Below are positions 45,226 to 54,324 of a DNA stretch of 64,000 bases, piece by piece (position 1 is the stretch's first letter; each line of letters opens with the position of its first letter). The notes beneath the pieces are model-generated. The model saw only the letters and a list, made by a program, of their open reading frames with translations. It made no database searches and had not been told where the DNA came from. The stretch is from NCBI GenBank assembly GCA_942490985.1, contig CALNYW010000005.1, positions 310,001 through 374,000 of the forward strand, given 5' to 3'. The stretch is from Thiosocius sp942490985 (GTDB lineage: Bacteria; Pseudomonadota; Gammaproteobacteria; Chromatiales; Chromatiaceae). A program made the position numbers and the translations under genes.

Positions 45226-46211
45226 AACTGCCCTCCCCGCAAACGCTTGACCATCACATCCTCCGCGACTGCTTCGATGCCCAAGGAGCGCAGCACATCC
45301 CGGTTGAAGCTGACAGAAAGACTCGGCGAGCTTCGCGCCGGCCGCAGCTGCCGGGTCGCCCCATAGTGCAAAATCTCAGCCGCAAGATCCCGTCCTGCAT
45401 CCTGCGGCGAAACCAGCACGGCCGCTGCCGAACCGGCACGCACCATGGCATTTGAGTAAGCGACCACCGGCAGCCGGGCGCTGTAACTGGCCAACAGCAA
45501 CGGGTAAATCGTCTGTGAATTGAAAACCACGGGATCGGGCAGCGCGATAAGAACCGCGACGTCGTCCAGCAGCTTGCGCAAGGCCGGACCGACCTCGTCT
45601 GCCGTCTTCACCCAAGCGACCGACAGCTTGACACCCACCTGGGCCGCCGCCCGTCGAAGCTCGGTTTCGGTCGACTTCGAGACGGGACCCAACAAAACGC
45701 CGAACTGTTGAGCCGACGGCGAGACCGCCTGCGCCAGCTGCAGGTACTCAATCGGCGCCCGATCAAGAAACAAGGCAGAAACTTTGCTGTCCGGTTTGAC
45801 GCAACACCCCTTGATTTGCTGCCAGACCGATCGGGGGATAAACCCGTACAACCGCGGGCTCGATTCCCCGCTACGCGCCAAGGCGTTGGACGCGCTTGTG
45901 CCTATCGCGATGCGCAAGTCAGCGCTTGGAGACGCCGCTTGGTTATCGATGTCTTCGATCGAACGCTGGCGAATTTTCACGTCAAGCGATTGGCTGTCCG
46001 CGAGCGCTTGCTCAAGTGCCGCGACGAGCTCGGCCTGCGGCGGGTTGGGCGGGCCGATGAACAGATCAACCCGCAGCGCCGATTCGGCGAACGAGGCACC
46101 CGACAGAAAGAGTCCGATCGACAGTGACAGGACGGCTCGGGAACAACGGCGGCAAGACAATCTGATCAACTTACCGATGGCCGTTTTGCATGGCAGGGCG
46201 GGACCATCCAT
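45222..46211 (-). CDS. Periplasmic ABC-type substrate-binding-like protein
   Basis: A 329-residue protein with a signal peptide (hydrophobic core LSLSIGLFLSGASFA, about residues 29-43) and a two-lobed binding-protein pattern (RIAIGTSASNALARS, YLQLAQAVSPSAQQFGVLLGP, VAYSNAMVRAGSAAAVLVSPQDAG) resembling the ABC_sub_bind family. No ABC permease or ATPase is near; instead it sits between a TonB receptor and a hybrid kinase. I infer that it hands a ligand, or its signal, from receptor to kinase. Ligand unknown. Confidence 0.8.
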   Translation of the reverse strand: MDGPALPCKTAIGKLIRLSCRRCSRAVLSLSIGLFLSGASFAESALRVDLFIGPPNPPQAELVAALEQALADSQSLDVKIRQRSIEDIDNQAASPSADLRIAIGTSASNALARSGESSPRLYGFIPRSVWQQIKGCCVKPDSKVSALFLDRAPIEYLQLAQAVSPSAQQFGVLLGPVSKSTETELRRAAAQVGVKLSVAWVKTADEVGPALRKLLDDVAVLIALPDPVVFNSQTIYPLLLASYSARLPVVAYSNAMVRAGSAAAVLVSPQDAGRDLAAEILHYGATRQLRPARSSPSLSVSFNRDVLRSLGIEAVAEDVMVKRLRGGQF

Positions 46212-46230
46212 TGCTTATCAGCTGCAGGCC

Positions 46231-48204
46231 CTAACGCAACAGATATCTGAGCTCGAGGAAAATGCGCCGCTCAGCGCGGTTTCCTGGCAACGGCACGGTC
46301 GGGTCGGGTGGCTCGAACTCATAGTGGTCATCGTCGAACAGATTCTGCACGTTGAGCGACCATACCCAATCGCCGCCCGGCGAACGCAAACGTTTGGCCA
46401 GCTTGGCATCGACCCGGCTCAGCCGGTCGACTGCCTCGCCTTCCCCCATATACGTCATATCGCTCACGTAAGACCAGCTACCACTGATCGTCCAGTCGTT
46501 CGCCAGTGCCTGGGAGGCCAAAACGGTCAGCGTGTGGCGCGGTACCTTGTCGTCATTGGGCTTCGGTATGCCGTCAGCCGGATCGACCTCGTTGACCGTC
46601 TCGAGGCGGCTACCACCGGCGTCTGCGTAAGCATAGGCCAGGTGCAATAGACTGCCGGGTGACGGTCGCAGGCTGAGCTGCACCTCGACGCCGTTGACAT
46701 CGAAATCACCGGCCTCGATAAAGCGCCGGAAATCATCGCTGGCAGGGGTATTGCGTTCATCGTCGACATCATCGATCACCGGGTCGTGATCGAAATGGAA
46801 CAGGCGGACATCCAGTAAGCCGTCCCAGGCTGGCAGTTCGCGCAGGTAGGCGAGTTCCAGCGAATTCACGCGCACGGCATCCAACCCGGTTTCACCTAAC
46901 AACACGGGAATGTTGCCGCCAGGCGTTTGGACCTCGACCCCGCCACGCCGTTCGAGGAAGGTCGGGATCCGGTAAGCACGCGCGGCGCTCGCCCGAATGG
47001 TCTGATGGCGATCGAGTAACCAATTGGCCGCGAGACGCGGCGAGAAATAATCTCCGACATCGTCGTAATGCTCGGCCATCAGGCCGCCATTGATCACGAC
47101 ATCGGGGGCCGCCCGCCATTCCAGGTTGCCGAAGGCCCGCAGCTGGTCGCGTTGCAAGTCATCATCGGTGTCATAAATGCCGCCCGACACGGTGTCGCGT
47201 CGCGTGCCAGCCCCCCACGACAACCGCCAGTGTTCGGCAGGCTGCCAGCGGTGCTGCAGCTCAATGTCGAGGCGCTCGGATGAAAGCGAGTAGTCGACGA
47301 TGCCAATGCCGACGTCGGCGACATCCGGTGATCGAAAATTGGTCCGATAAACCTGCAGCTGAAGGTCCTCGCCGGCGTCGAGCATCCTGTTCCAGGTGAG
47401 TTGCTGATAGTCCGACTTGAACACCCGCTGGCGCGGGTAACGAAACGCCTCACTATCGAAATCGGTCTCCCGAGCACCGAGCCGCACCGTGACCTCATCG
47501 CCGAGCGTGGGCCTGTAAGTACCCTGCAGGTTGACGATAGACGAATTACTGGTATCGAACTTGTCGGCGAATCCGCCGTCCCTCGAACGACTTGCGTCGA
47601 TCCGATAGGCCATGTCGCCGTGTATCGCCGCGTGCGAAAACTCACCCGCCGAGACACCGCCCGTTCCGCCCATCGCCCTGACCTGGAGACGGTCACTGGT
47701 CTCGGCCGAGCGGGTGATAATGTTGATCGTACCCATCACCGCATTGGCGCCATAGGCCGCCGCATTCGAGCCGCGCACCACCTCGATCCGTTCGATCTGA
47801 TTGAGCGTCACCGGGATCGACGACCAGACCACGCCGTTGAGGGCGGGGTCGTAGACCGAACGGCCATCGACCAGCACCTGCATATGACGCGGGAAGTCGT
47901 CGGCAAACCCATGGTACGAGGCGATCGTGTCGATACCCTCTTTGCGCGCGACCTGGAATCCGGGCACGAGGCGCAGCAGCTCGACGACATCGGTGGCGCT
48001 GGAGGCCTCGATCAGGTCACGATCGATCACGGTCATTGCGATCGGTGCCTCGCTGAGCGGCTGGGCGAGCCGAGCCCCGGTCAAGACAATCGGCATCGGC
48101 GCAAAAAAAACCTCCTCGGTTAGCGGCGGCTCGGCCATACCCGGAAAGGCTAGGCCCAGCAACCCAAGCGAAAAGCCGACTTTCTCGGTAAGCGAATTAA
48201 ACAC
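46231..48204 (-). CDS. TonB-dependent outer-membrane receptor
   Basis: A 657-residue receptor. The GTG at 48204 with AAGGA 8 bases upstream gives a clean signal peptide ending GMA-EPP. The plug domain follows (PIAMTVIDRDLIEASSATDVVELLRLVPGFQVARKEG cut here into IDTIASYHGF and VLVDGRSVYDPALNG, then IERIEVVRGSNAAAYGANAVMGTINII), then a 22-strand barrel ending EPP...RRIFLELRYLLR with a terminal aromatic-hydrophobic pattern. The plug resembles vitamin B12 and colicin-type receptors, but the ligand is not evident. First gene of a three-gene operon, 20 bases before the binding-protein gene. Confidence 0.92.
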   Translation of the reverse strand: MFNSLTEKVGFSLGLLGLAFPGMAEPPLTEEVFFAPMPIVLTGARLAQPLSEAPIAMTVIDRDLIEASSATDVVELLRLVPGFQVARKEGIDTIASYHGFADDFPRHMQVLVDGRSVYDPALNGVVWSSIPVTLNQIERIEVVRGSNAAAYGANAVMGTINIITRSAETSDRLQVRAMGGTGGVSAGEFSHAAIHGDMAYRIDASRSRDGGFADKFDTSNSSIVNLQGTYRPTLGDEVTVRLGARETDFDSEAFRYPRQRVFKSDYQQLTWNRMLDAGEDLQLQVYRTNFRSPDVADVGIGIVDYSLSSERLDIELQHRWQPAEHWRLSWGAGTRRDTVSGGIYDTDDDLQRDQLRAFGNLEWRAAPDVVINGGLMAEHYDDVGDYFSPRLAANWLLDRHQTIRASAARAYRIPTFLERRGGVEVQTPGGNIPVLLGETGLDAVRVNSLELAYLRELPAWDGLLDVRLFHFDHDPVIDDVDDERNTPASDDFRRFIEAGDFDVNGVEVQLSLRPSPGSLLHLAYAYADAGGSRLETVNEVDPADGIPKPNDDKVPRHTLTVLASQALANDWTISGSWSYVSDMTYMGEGEAVDRLSRVDAKLAKRLRSPGGDWVWSLNVQNLFDDDHYEFEPPDPTVPLPGNRAERRIFLELRYLLR

Positions 48205-48349
48205 CCTAACTTTCCTTGTTGCCTGACGCACTGCCCAATTGTCACAAATTTCCAGCGATTAGGCATTGCCACCGGCCTTGCCATGGGCGAACCAGGCGCA
48301 TTCGCTATGATTGGCACAGCCCGAACCCCTATTCTTTCGAAGGACAGCC

Positions 48350-49012
48350 ATGTCCGCGCCCGAGCTAAAAATCCGACACCTGGGACGCCAGCCGTACGAA
48401 AAAACCTGGCGAGCGATGCGCCACTTCACCGACTCGCGCGACGAGCACACGCCATCGGAGCTCTGGGTTGTCGAGCACCCCGCGGTATTCACGCAGGGAC
48501 AGGCCGGCAAGGCCGAGCATCTGCTCGCCACCGGTGATATCCCGGTGGTGCAGACCGACCGGGGTGGCCAAGTGACTTACCACGGCCCCGGACAACTGGT
48601 TGTCTACCTGCTGATCGGGTTACGCGAGGCCGGGCTCGGTATTCGCGCCCTGGTAACCGAGATGGAAAATGCCGTGATCGGTCTACTGGCCGACTACGGC
48701 GTTGACGCGTCTTCCAGGCACGACGCCCCAGGCGTGTATGTTGACGGGCGAAAAATTGCCGCACTGGGCCTGCGGGTACGGCGCGGCTACACCTACCACG
48801 GCTTGGCATTGAATGTTCACAACGATCTCAGCCCGTTCGATTGCATCAATCCCTGCGGCTTTGCGGGACTCATGGTTACCCGAACGAGGGATCTCGGGAT
48901 CACCGCCGGCATCGACGACATCGCCGACCGGTTGATCGAACACCTGGCGGAGCAGCTCGGCTATCGCCCGGTTCGGATCGATCCATCCGCAACTGATGAC
49001 CAACCCGTGTGA
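48350..49012 (+). CDS. lipB: Octanoyltransferase LipB
   Basis: Transfers octanoyl from acyl carrier protein to lipoyl domains in lipoate synthesis. The 220-residue protein has RGGQVTYHGPGQLVVYLLI, the lysine of GRKIAALG (Lys135) and the thioester cysteine of NPCGFAGL (Cys169). The ATG at 48350 has AAGGA 5 bases upstream, better than an in-frame ATG at 48311. In many gammaproteobacteria lipB is flanked by ybeD and lipA; here it has neither. Confidence 0.96.
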   Translation: MSAPELKIRHLGRQPYEKTWRAMRHFTDSRDEHTPSELWVVEHPAVFTQGQAGKAEHLLATGDIPVVQTDRGGQVTYHGPGQLVVYLLIGLREAGLGIRALVTEMENAVIGLLADYGVDASSRHDAPGVYVDGRKIAALGLRVRRGYTYHGLALNVHNDLSPFDCINPCGFAGLMVTRTRDLGITAGIDDIADRLIEHLAEQLGYRPVRIDPSATDDQPV

Positions 49013-49161
49013 CGCGTCTCCCCGCGTCTTGCCCGAGGGGATCGGGCGAGATGCAACGCCAGATGTTCCCGGCAGCCGATCAGGACACTAGCCCGACCGG
49101 TTTGAAGTCGTCCTGCGCACTGTTTATGGTGTGTCATCTCTTCAAACCAAACGAAACGACT

Positions 49162-50934
49162 ATGTGTGGAATTTGCGGGGAAATCCGCTTCGACGGATCG
49201 GCGCCCTCGGTAGACAACATCGCGCGGATGAACCGGGTACTGTTTCCACGTGGCCCCGACGGTAACGGCATCTTCCAGTCTCGGCATATCGCCGTCGGCC
49301 ACCAGCGCCTGAAGATCCTGGATCTCAGCGAGCATGCGCAACAGCCGATGATCGACAATGAGCTCGGTCTGGGCATTGTGTTCAACGGTTGCATCTACAA
49401 CTTCCGCGACCTGCGGGCTGAGCTGGAGGCGCTGGGTTACCGATTTTTCTCCGATGGCGACACCGAGGTAATTCTGAAGGCCTATGCCGCCTGGGGCGAG
49501 CGTTGCGTCGAGCGGTTCCACGGTATGTTCGCTTTCGCGTTATGGGAGCGCGACTCGGGTCGCCTGGTGCTGGGGCGAGACCGTCTCGGGATCAAGCCGC
49601 TCTATTACAGCGAGCTCAATAAAGGCCTGCGTTTCGCATCCACGCTTCCCGCCCTGCTCGCGACGCCCGATATCGATACGGCCGTCGATCCTGTCGCACT
49701 GCATCACTACATGACCTTCCATGCCGTGGTACCGGCACCGTTCACGATCCTGCGCGGCGTTCGCAAGCTGCCGCCGGCAACAGTGCGGGTCATCGAGGCC
49801 GATGGACGCAGTCGCGATATTGCCTATTGGCAGATAACCTTCGGGGCAACCCAGGAAGAAAGCAAACTCGGCTACGAAGACTGGCAGGCGCTGACGTTGG
49901 ATGCGCTGCGCAAGGCGGTTGACCGGCGCCTTGTTGCGGACGTCCCCGTCGGCGTGCTGCTGTCGGGCGGGCTCGATTCGAGCCTCATCGTCGGACTGCT
50001 GGCTGAACAGGGCCAACGCGGTCTCAACACGTTCTCGGTTGGCTTTGAATCCGTCGATGATGAAAAGGGCGATGAGTTCCAATACTCAGATATCATCGCC
50101 AGGCATTTCGGCACCGACCACCATCAGATCCGGGTTGACTCTGCGAAGTTGCTGCCCGCGCTGGACAAATGCATCACGGCGATGAGCGAGCCGATGGTCA
50201 GTCATGACGTGATCGGCTTTTACCTGCTGTCGGAACGCGTCTCTCAGCACGTCAAAGTGGTGCAGAGCGGACAAGGTGCGGACGAGGTATTTGCCGGCTA
50301 CCATTGGTATCCGCCAATGCTGGAAAGCAACCATCCCGTCGATGATTACGCCGCGGTCTTCTTCGACCGCGACCACACCGAATTCAGCGAGGCGGTCACC
50401 GACGGATTCGTCGGCGACGACCACAGCAGGGCCTTCGTTGAACGCCACTTTTCGACCACCGGCGCAACCCGTGCAATCGACAAAGCCCTGCGCATCGACA
50501 CGAATACGATGCTGGTCGACGACCCCGTCAAACGGGTCGACAACATGACAATGGCGTGGGGGCTTGAGGCACGGGTGCCCTTCCTGGACCACGAACTGGT
50601 CGAATTGGCCGCGCGGATCCCGGCCGAATTCAAGACGGCCGATGGGGGTAAAGGCGTGCTGAAACAATGCGCTCGGGCAGTGATTCCCAACGAAGTCATC
50701 GACCGGCCAAAGGGGTATTTTCCGGTCCCTGCATTAAAGTACCTGGAAGGCGCCTACCTCGGTTATGTGCAAGATGCCCTGTCCCGACCTGCCGCGCGTC
50801 AGCGTGGTTTGTTTCGCGATGACTACCTCGAACGCTTGATGCGGGACCCAAAAGCACATATCACGCCACTGCGCGGCTCGAAAGTCTGGCAAATCGCGCT
50901 GCTTGAATTGTGGTTCCAGCAACACGGGCTTTGA
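49162..50934 (+). CDS. asnO: N-acetylglutaminylglutamine amidotransferase (AsnB-like)
   Basis: A 590-residue class II amidotransferase: nucleophile Cys2 (MCGICGEIRF), the glutaminase domain to about residue 200, and the synthetase domain with pyrophosphate loop LLSGGLDSSLIVGL. The following two genes identify it as the enzyme that amidates N-acetylglutaminylglutamine to the osmolyte NAGGN rather than asparagine synthetase. The frame is open back to 49009, but Cys must follow the initiator, so ATG 49162 is required. Little Shine-Dalgarno. The next gene starts 8 bases after the stop. Confidence 0.93.
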   Translation: MCGICGEIRFDGSAPSVDNIARMNRVLFPRGPDGNGIFQSRHIAVGHQRLKILDLSEHAQQPMIDNELGLGIVFNGCIYNFRDLRAELEALGYRFFSDGDTEVILKAYAAWGERCVERFHGMFAFALWERDSGRLVLGRDRLGIKPLYYSELNKGLRFASTLPALLATPDIDTAVDPVALHHYMTFHAVVPAPFTILRGVRKLPPATVRVIEADGRSRDIAYWQITFGATQEESKLGYEDWQALTLDALRKAVDRRLVADVPVGVLLSGGLDSSLIVGLLAEQGQRGLNTFSVGFESVDDEKGDEFQYSDIIARHFGTDHHQIRVDSAKLLPALDKCITAMSEPMVSHDVIGFYLLSERVSQHVKVVQSGQGADEVFAGYHWYPPMLESNHPVDDYAAVFFDRDHTEFSEAVTDGFVGDDHSRAFVERHFSTTGATRAIDKALRIDTNTMLVDDPVKRVDNMTMAWGLEARVPFLDHELVELAARIPAEFKTADGGKGVLKQCARAVIPNEVIDRPKGYFPVPALKYLEGAYLGYVQDALSRPAARQRGLFRDDYLERLMRDPKAHITPLRGSKVWQIALLELWFQQHGL

Positions 50935-50942
50935 GGTGCGCT

Positions 50943-52682
50943 ATGAGTAGAGAGGAACACTATCGCTCACGACTGGCCCGAACGCGGTCACGCAGCGTAT
51001 CCGGGAGCCGCGGACACGTGGGTACCGACGCCTTATCAGCGACATCCAACGCGATCGTTGACTGTGGCTGGGGACGACTGATTTTTGCCCACACCTTTGA
51101 CGACAACCGTAAGCTGGCGGATGCTTTACTCGAGGAAATCCCGGGCAAACGCGACATCGCGTTCTATGTCAGCGATCCGCACGTGCTGCTGGCCCTGGAG
51201 CCGCACAACCTGTTTCTCGACCCCTCCCACACGTTTCGACTCTGGCTTGATCGCTACACCGTATCGCAGCGCCGGCCACGTGGCTTCACGGTACATCTGC
51301 TAAACACGCGCGAAGAGGCAGAGGCGCTACAACGAGTTTATCTGTCGCGCCATATGATCCCGCCCCCGATTGAGTTCATCTGGGCGCAGCGGGCGTCTCG
51401 CGTCGTTCAATTTTTCATTGCCTCCGATCTCCAGTCCGGCGAGGTGCTCGGTGTCGCCACCGGCGTCGATCATGTCGAGGCCTTCGGCGATCCGGAACGG
51501 GGCGCCAGCCTCTGGGCGCTCGCGGTCGACCCGCAGGCGCGTCAACCCGGTGTGGGGCAAGCATTGGTGCGACACATGGCCGAATACTTCATCGCACGGG
51601 GGCGAAGCTACCTGGATCTTTCGGTCATTCACAGCAACCGAGAAGCGATTCGCCTCTATGAGCACCTGAGGTTCAAGCGCATCAATGTCTTTACGGTGAA
51701 GAACAAGAATTCGTTCAATGAACCGTTGTTCATTGGCAACCAACCGGATGAAAAGCTTAACCCCTACGCGCGCATTATCGTACGCGAGGCTCAGCGGCGC
51801 GGGATCGGTGTTGAAGTCCTGGATCCGGAGGCCGGCTTCTTCTCACTCACGTTTGGCGGACGCAGTGTCACCTGTCGCGAGTCGCTCAGCGAACTCACGA
51901 CCTCGATCGCGATGAGTCGATGCGATGATAAAGCGGTTACCCATCGCCTGTTAAAGCGCGCGAAGCTGCGTGTCCCGGGCCAAATTGCTGTGACCAACAC
52001 GGAGCAGGCGGAGAATTTCTTGGCCCAACTCGGCTCGGTGGTCGTAAAGCCGGCCCGCGGAGAACAAGGCGCCGGCATCAGTGTCGACGTACGTGACAGC
52101 GAGGCGCTGCATAGCGCGATCTCGACCGCCAAGCAGTTTTGTGAAAACGTGCTGCTCGAAGAGTACGTGCAGGGGATTGATCTGCGAGTCATCGTCATCG
52201 GCGGCAAGGTGGTTGCCGCGGCGACCCGCCGACCGCCCCGCATCCAAGGTACCGGCCAGGCCACGATCAGCGAACTCATCGACAAACAGAGCCGCCGCCG
52301 TCAAGCTGCGACGGATGGGGAAAGCAGTATTCCCATCGATGCGGAAACCGAACGTTGCGTTGCCGAAGCCGGATACTCGATGGATGTCGTACTACCCTAC
52401 GGGGAGTATCTGACTGTGCGGAAAACCGCAAACCTGCACACCGGCGGCACGATTCATGACGTAACCGACCGGTTGCATCCAACCATCATTCGCGCGGCCA
52501 AGGACGCCGCTGCGGCAATCGACATCCCGGTCACCGGGCTGGACTTTATCGTTAAATACCCATCGGATGAGCACTACGTCATCATTGAGGCGAACGAGCG
52601 ACCCGGTCTTGCCAACCACGAACCTCAGCCCACTGCCGAGCGTTTTGTCGACCTGTTATTCCCAAACACCATCGGCAGTTAA
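50943..52682 (+). CDS. ngg: N-acetylglutaminylglutamine synthetase
   Basis: A 579-residue fusion of a GNAT acetyltransferase domain (about residues 110-260, with LWALAVDPQARQPGVGQALVRHM and YLDLSVIHSNREAIRLYEHLRF) and an ATP-grasp ligase (about 290-575, VVKPARGEQGAGISV, LEEYVQGIDLRVIVIGGKV, IIEANERPGLANHEPQP). It makes the acetylated dipeptide that AsnO then amidates. ATG 50943 follows GAGG at 6 bases. Fusion, length and neighbours match the NAGGN synthetase family. Confidence 0.94.
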   Translation: MSREEHYRSRLARTRSRSVSGSRGHVGTDALSATSNAIVDCGWGRLIFAHTFDDNRKLADALLEEIPGKRDIAFYVSDPHVLLALEPHNLFLDPSHTFRLWLDRYTVSQRRPRGFTVHLLNTREEAEALQRVYLSRHMIPPPIEFIWAQRASRVVQFFIASDLQSGEVLGVATGVDHVEAFGDPERGASLWALAVDPQARQPGVGQALVRHMAEYFIARGRSYLDLSVIHSNREAIRLYEHLRFKRINVFTVKNKNSFNEPLFIGNQPDEKLNPYARIIVREAQRRGIGVEVLDPEAGFFSLTFGGRSVTCRESLSELTTSIAMSRCDDKAVTHRLLKRAKLRVPGQIAVTNTEQAENFLAQLGSVVVKPARGEQGAGISVDVRDSEALHSAISTAKQFCENVLLEEYVQGIDLRVIVIGGKVVAAATRRPPRIQGTGQATISELIDKQSRRRQAATDGESSIPIDAETERCVAEAGYSMDVVLPYGEYLTVRKTANLHTGGTIHDVTDRLHPTIIRAAKDAAAAIDIPVTGLDFIVKYPSDEHYVIIEANERPGLANHEPQPTAERFVDLLFPNTIGS

Positions 52683-52706
52683 CCTTTTCGGCATCGAACC
52701 AACACT

Positions 52707-53816
52707 ATGAAATCACTCCCGATCGACCAGCGTTATACGCAAGATGTGCTGTTCCGGCTGCTCAATACGCCAAGCCCGAGTGGCTACACCGACCGCGCGG
52801 TGCACTTGGTAGCGGACGAACTCGATAAACTCGGCGTTCCGATTGAACTGACGCGCCGCGGGGCCATTCGCGCAACGCTCAAGGGTCAGCGCAGCAGCCC
52901 AGACCGCGCGATAGTGGCGCATATCGATACGCTTGGGGCGATGGTCAAGAACCTCAAATCGAATGGGCGTGCCGAGTTGGTGCCGATTGGTCATTGGAAC
53001 GCCCGGTTCGCCGAAGGTGCACGGGTAACCTTGTTTACCGATCTGAGTTCACATCGCGGAACGATCCTCCCACTCAAGGCGTCGGGCCACACGTTTGCCG
53101 ATGAGATCGACAAGCAACCGTCGAACTGGCAAAACGTTGAGCTACGCATCGATGAGCGGTGCGACACGCGCGAAGATCTGATGCGACTCGGCGTTCATAT
53201 CGGCGATTTTATCGCCATCGATCCGCAACCCGAGGTAATGGAAAACGGCTACATCGCGTCCCGCCATCTCGACGACAAAGCCGGCGCAGCGGTACTGCTC
53301 GGCGCTATCAAAGCGGTCGTAGAGCATGACGTAGAGCTCCCGGTCGACTGCCATCCGCTGTTTACGATTTCCGAAGAGGTCGGCTCTGGTGCGTCCGCCG
53401 CACTGCACCAGGACGTCGCCGAAATGCTGACACTCGACAATGGCACGACGGCGCCCGGACAGAACTCCAGTGAGTTCGGGGTAACGATCTGCATGGCGGA
53501 TATGAGTGGGCCTTTCGATTACCACCTGACGCACTACATCATCCAGCTATGTCAGGAATTCCAGATACCCTATCAACGCGACATCTTTCGATTTTATCGC
53601 TCAGACAGCGCTGCGGCCGTGGAGGCCGGGGCAGATTTGCGAACCGCGCTGGCCACGTTCGGCATCGACGCATCTCACGGGTGGGAGCGCATTCATTGGA
53701 ACGCACTGGAATCACTCGCCCGCCTGGTCACGATGTATATGCAGTCGCCGCCCTTATTCCTGCGCGACCAAGAGGATATCGGACCGCGGGCGGGCTTTCC
53801 GATGCAGTCCGGCTAG
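52707..53816 (+). CDS. NAGGN-system M42-family peptidase
   Basis: A 369-residue M42 metallopeptidase-like protein that regularly accompanies the NAGGN genes. Metal-binding and catalytic motifs are visible: VAHIDTLGAMV (first His/Asp), RHLDDKAGAAVLLGA (bridging Asp) and TISEEVGSGAS (catalytic Glu pair). It probably degrades or tunes the osmolyte pool, but its reaction is not established. It lies 24 bases after the synthetase. Its stop is inside a hairpin shared with the convergent gene. Confidence 0.92.
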   Translation: MKSLPIDQRYTQDVLFRLLNTPSPSGYTDRAVHLVADELDKLGVPIELTRRGAIRATLKGQRSSPDRAIVAHIDTLGAMVKNLKSNGRAELVPIGHWNARFAEGARVTLFTDLSSHRGTILPLKASGHTFADEIDKQPSNWQNVELRIDERCDTREDLMRLGVHIGDFIAIDPQPEVMENGYIASRHLDDKAGAAVLLGAIKAVVEHDVELPVDCHPLFTISEEVGSGASAALHQDVAEMLTLDNGTTAPGQNSSEFGVTICMADMSGPFDYHLTHYIIQLCQEFQIPYQRDIFRFYRSDSAAAVEAGADLRTALATFGIDASHGWERIHWNALESLARLVTMYMQSPPLFLRDQEDIGPRAGFPMQSG

Positions 53817-53834
53817 CGGATCGTTTCCGCTAGC
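53812..53834. terminator. Symmetric hairpin over two convergent stop codons
   Basis: GCTAGCGGA (53812-53820) pairs perfectly with TCCGCTAGC (53826-53834), 9 bp with a 5-base loop. The TAG of the M42 gene and the TAG of the convergent gene lie in opposite arms. There is no T-run, so termination would be weak or need assistance. Confidence 0.45.
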
Positions 53835-54324
53835 AGCTGTTGAAGCTCCACTCCGGCCGCCCGTCGTTGCGCTCACCCTTGACCCATATCTGGAAAAATC
53901 GCTTGGCAAAATCGTCAGACTGTATCCGCTGTACCGCCTCATCGTCGCGGATCAGCACACCACCGACCGAATCTGCGACGCAGTAGGTGTAGGTGTCGCC
54001 ATTGTTGACGTCGGCGTAAGCACTGTTTAGGCCTTGCAAGAGATCGATGTACTTGGCGGCGACGTCGGCGCCGTGGCGTTTGGCAAACACCTCGGTCGTC
54101 CCCTCGCTGAGTTCGTCCGCCGAAAAGTTGCGCAGATAGGAAACCCGAACACAACGCGCATCGTTGGCACCCGCCAGATAGTCCACGTCGTAGAGTTTGA
54201 TGAAGCCGAGATAACAGGCCCTGGCCTGGTCACGCAGCTCAAGCGAGTCGTCAACCGGCGGCAACGCCATCGTCGGTGCGCTGAAAGCCGCAAGCAAAAC
54301 ACCAAAAATCATCCAGCCACGCAT
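53830..54324 (-). CDS. Chalcone-isomerase-like periplasmic protein
   Basis: About 164 residues with a signal peptide (MRGWMIFGVLLAAFSAPTMA). The mature part fits the bacterial chalcone-isomerase-like family: CYLGFIKLYDVDYL, CVRVSYLRNFSADELSEG, DVNNGDTYTYCVADSVGGVLI. No catalytic role is known for these. Two ATGs occur in tandem: 54327 overlaps the DUF3833 stop (ATGA), 54324 has better spacing (6) from AGGAGG. Last gene of the leftward operon, typical of light or singlet-oxygen responsive loci. Confidence 0.8.
   Translation of the reverse strand: MRGWMIFGVLLAAFSAPTMALPPVDDSLELRDQARACYLGFIKLYDVDYLAGANDARCVRVSYLRNFSADELSEGTTEVFAKRHGADVAAKYIDLLQGLNSAYADVNNGDTYTYCVADSVGGVLIRDDEAVQRIQSDDFAKRFFQIWVKGERNDGRPEWSFNSC

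Noticed and set aside
41161..48349. A mobile genetic element
   Set aside because: I looked for transposase or integrase genes, a tRNA attachment site and flanking direct repeats around the accessory block and found none; it is described only as a likely insertion by gene order.
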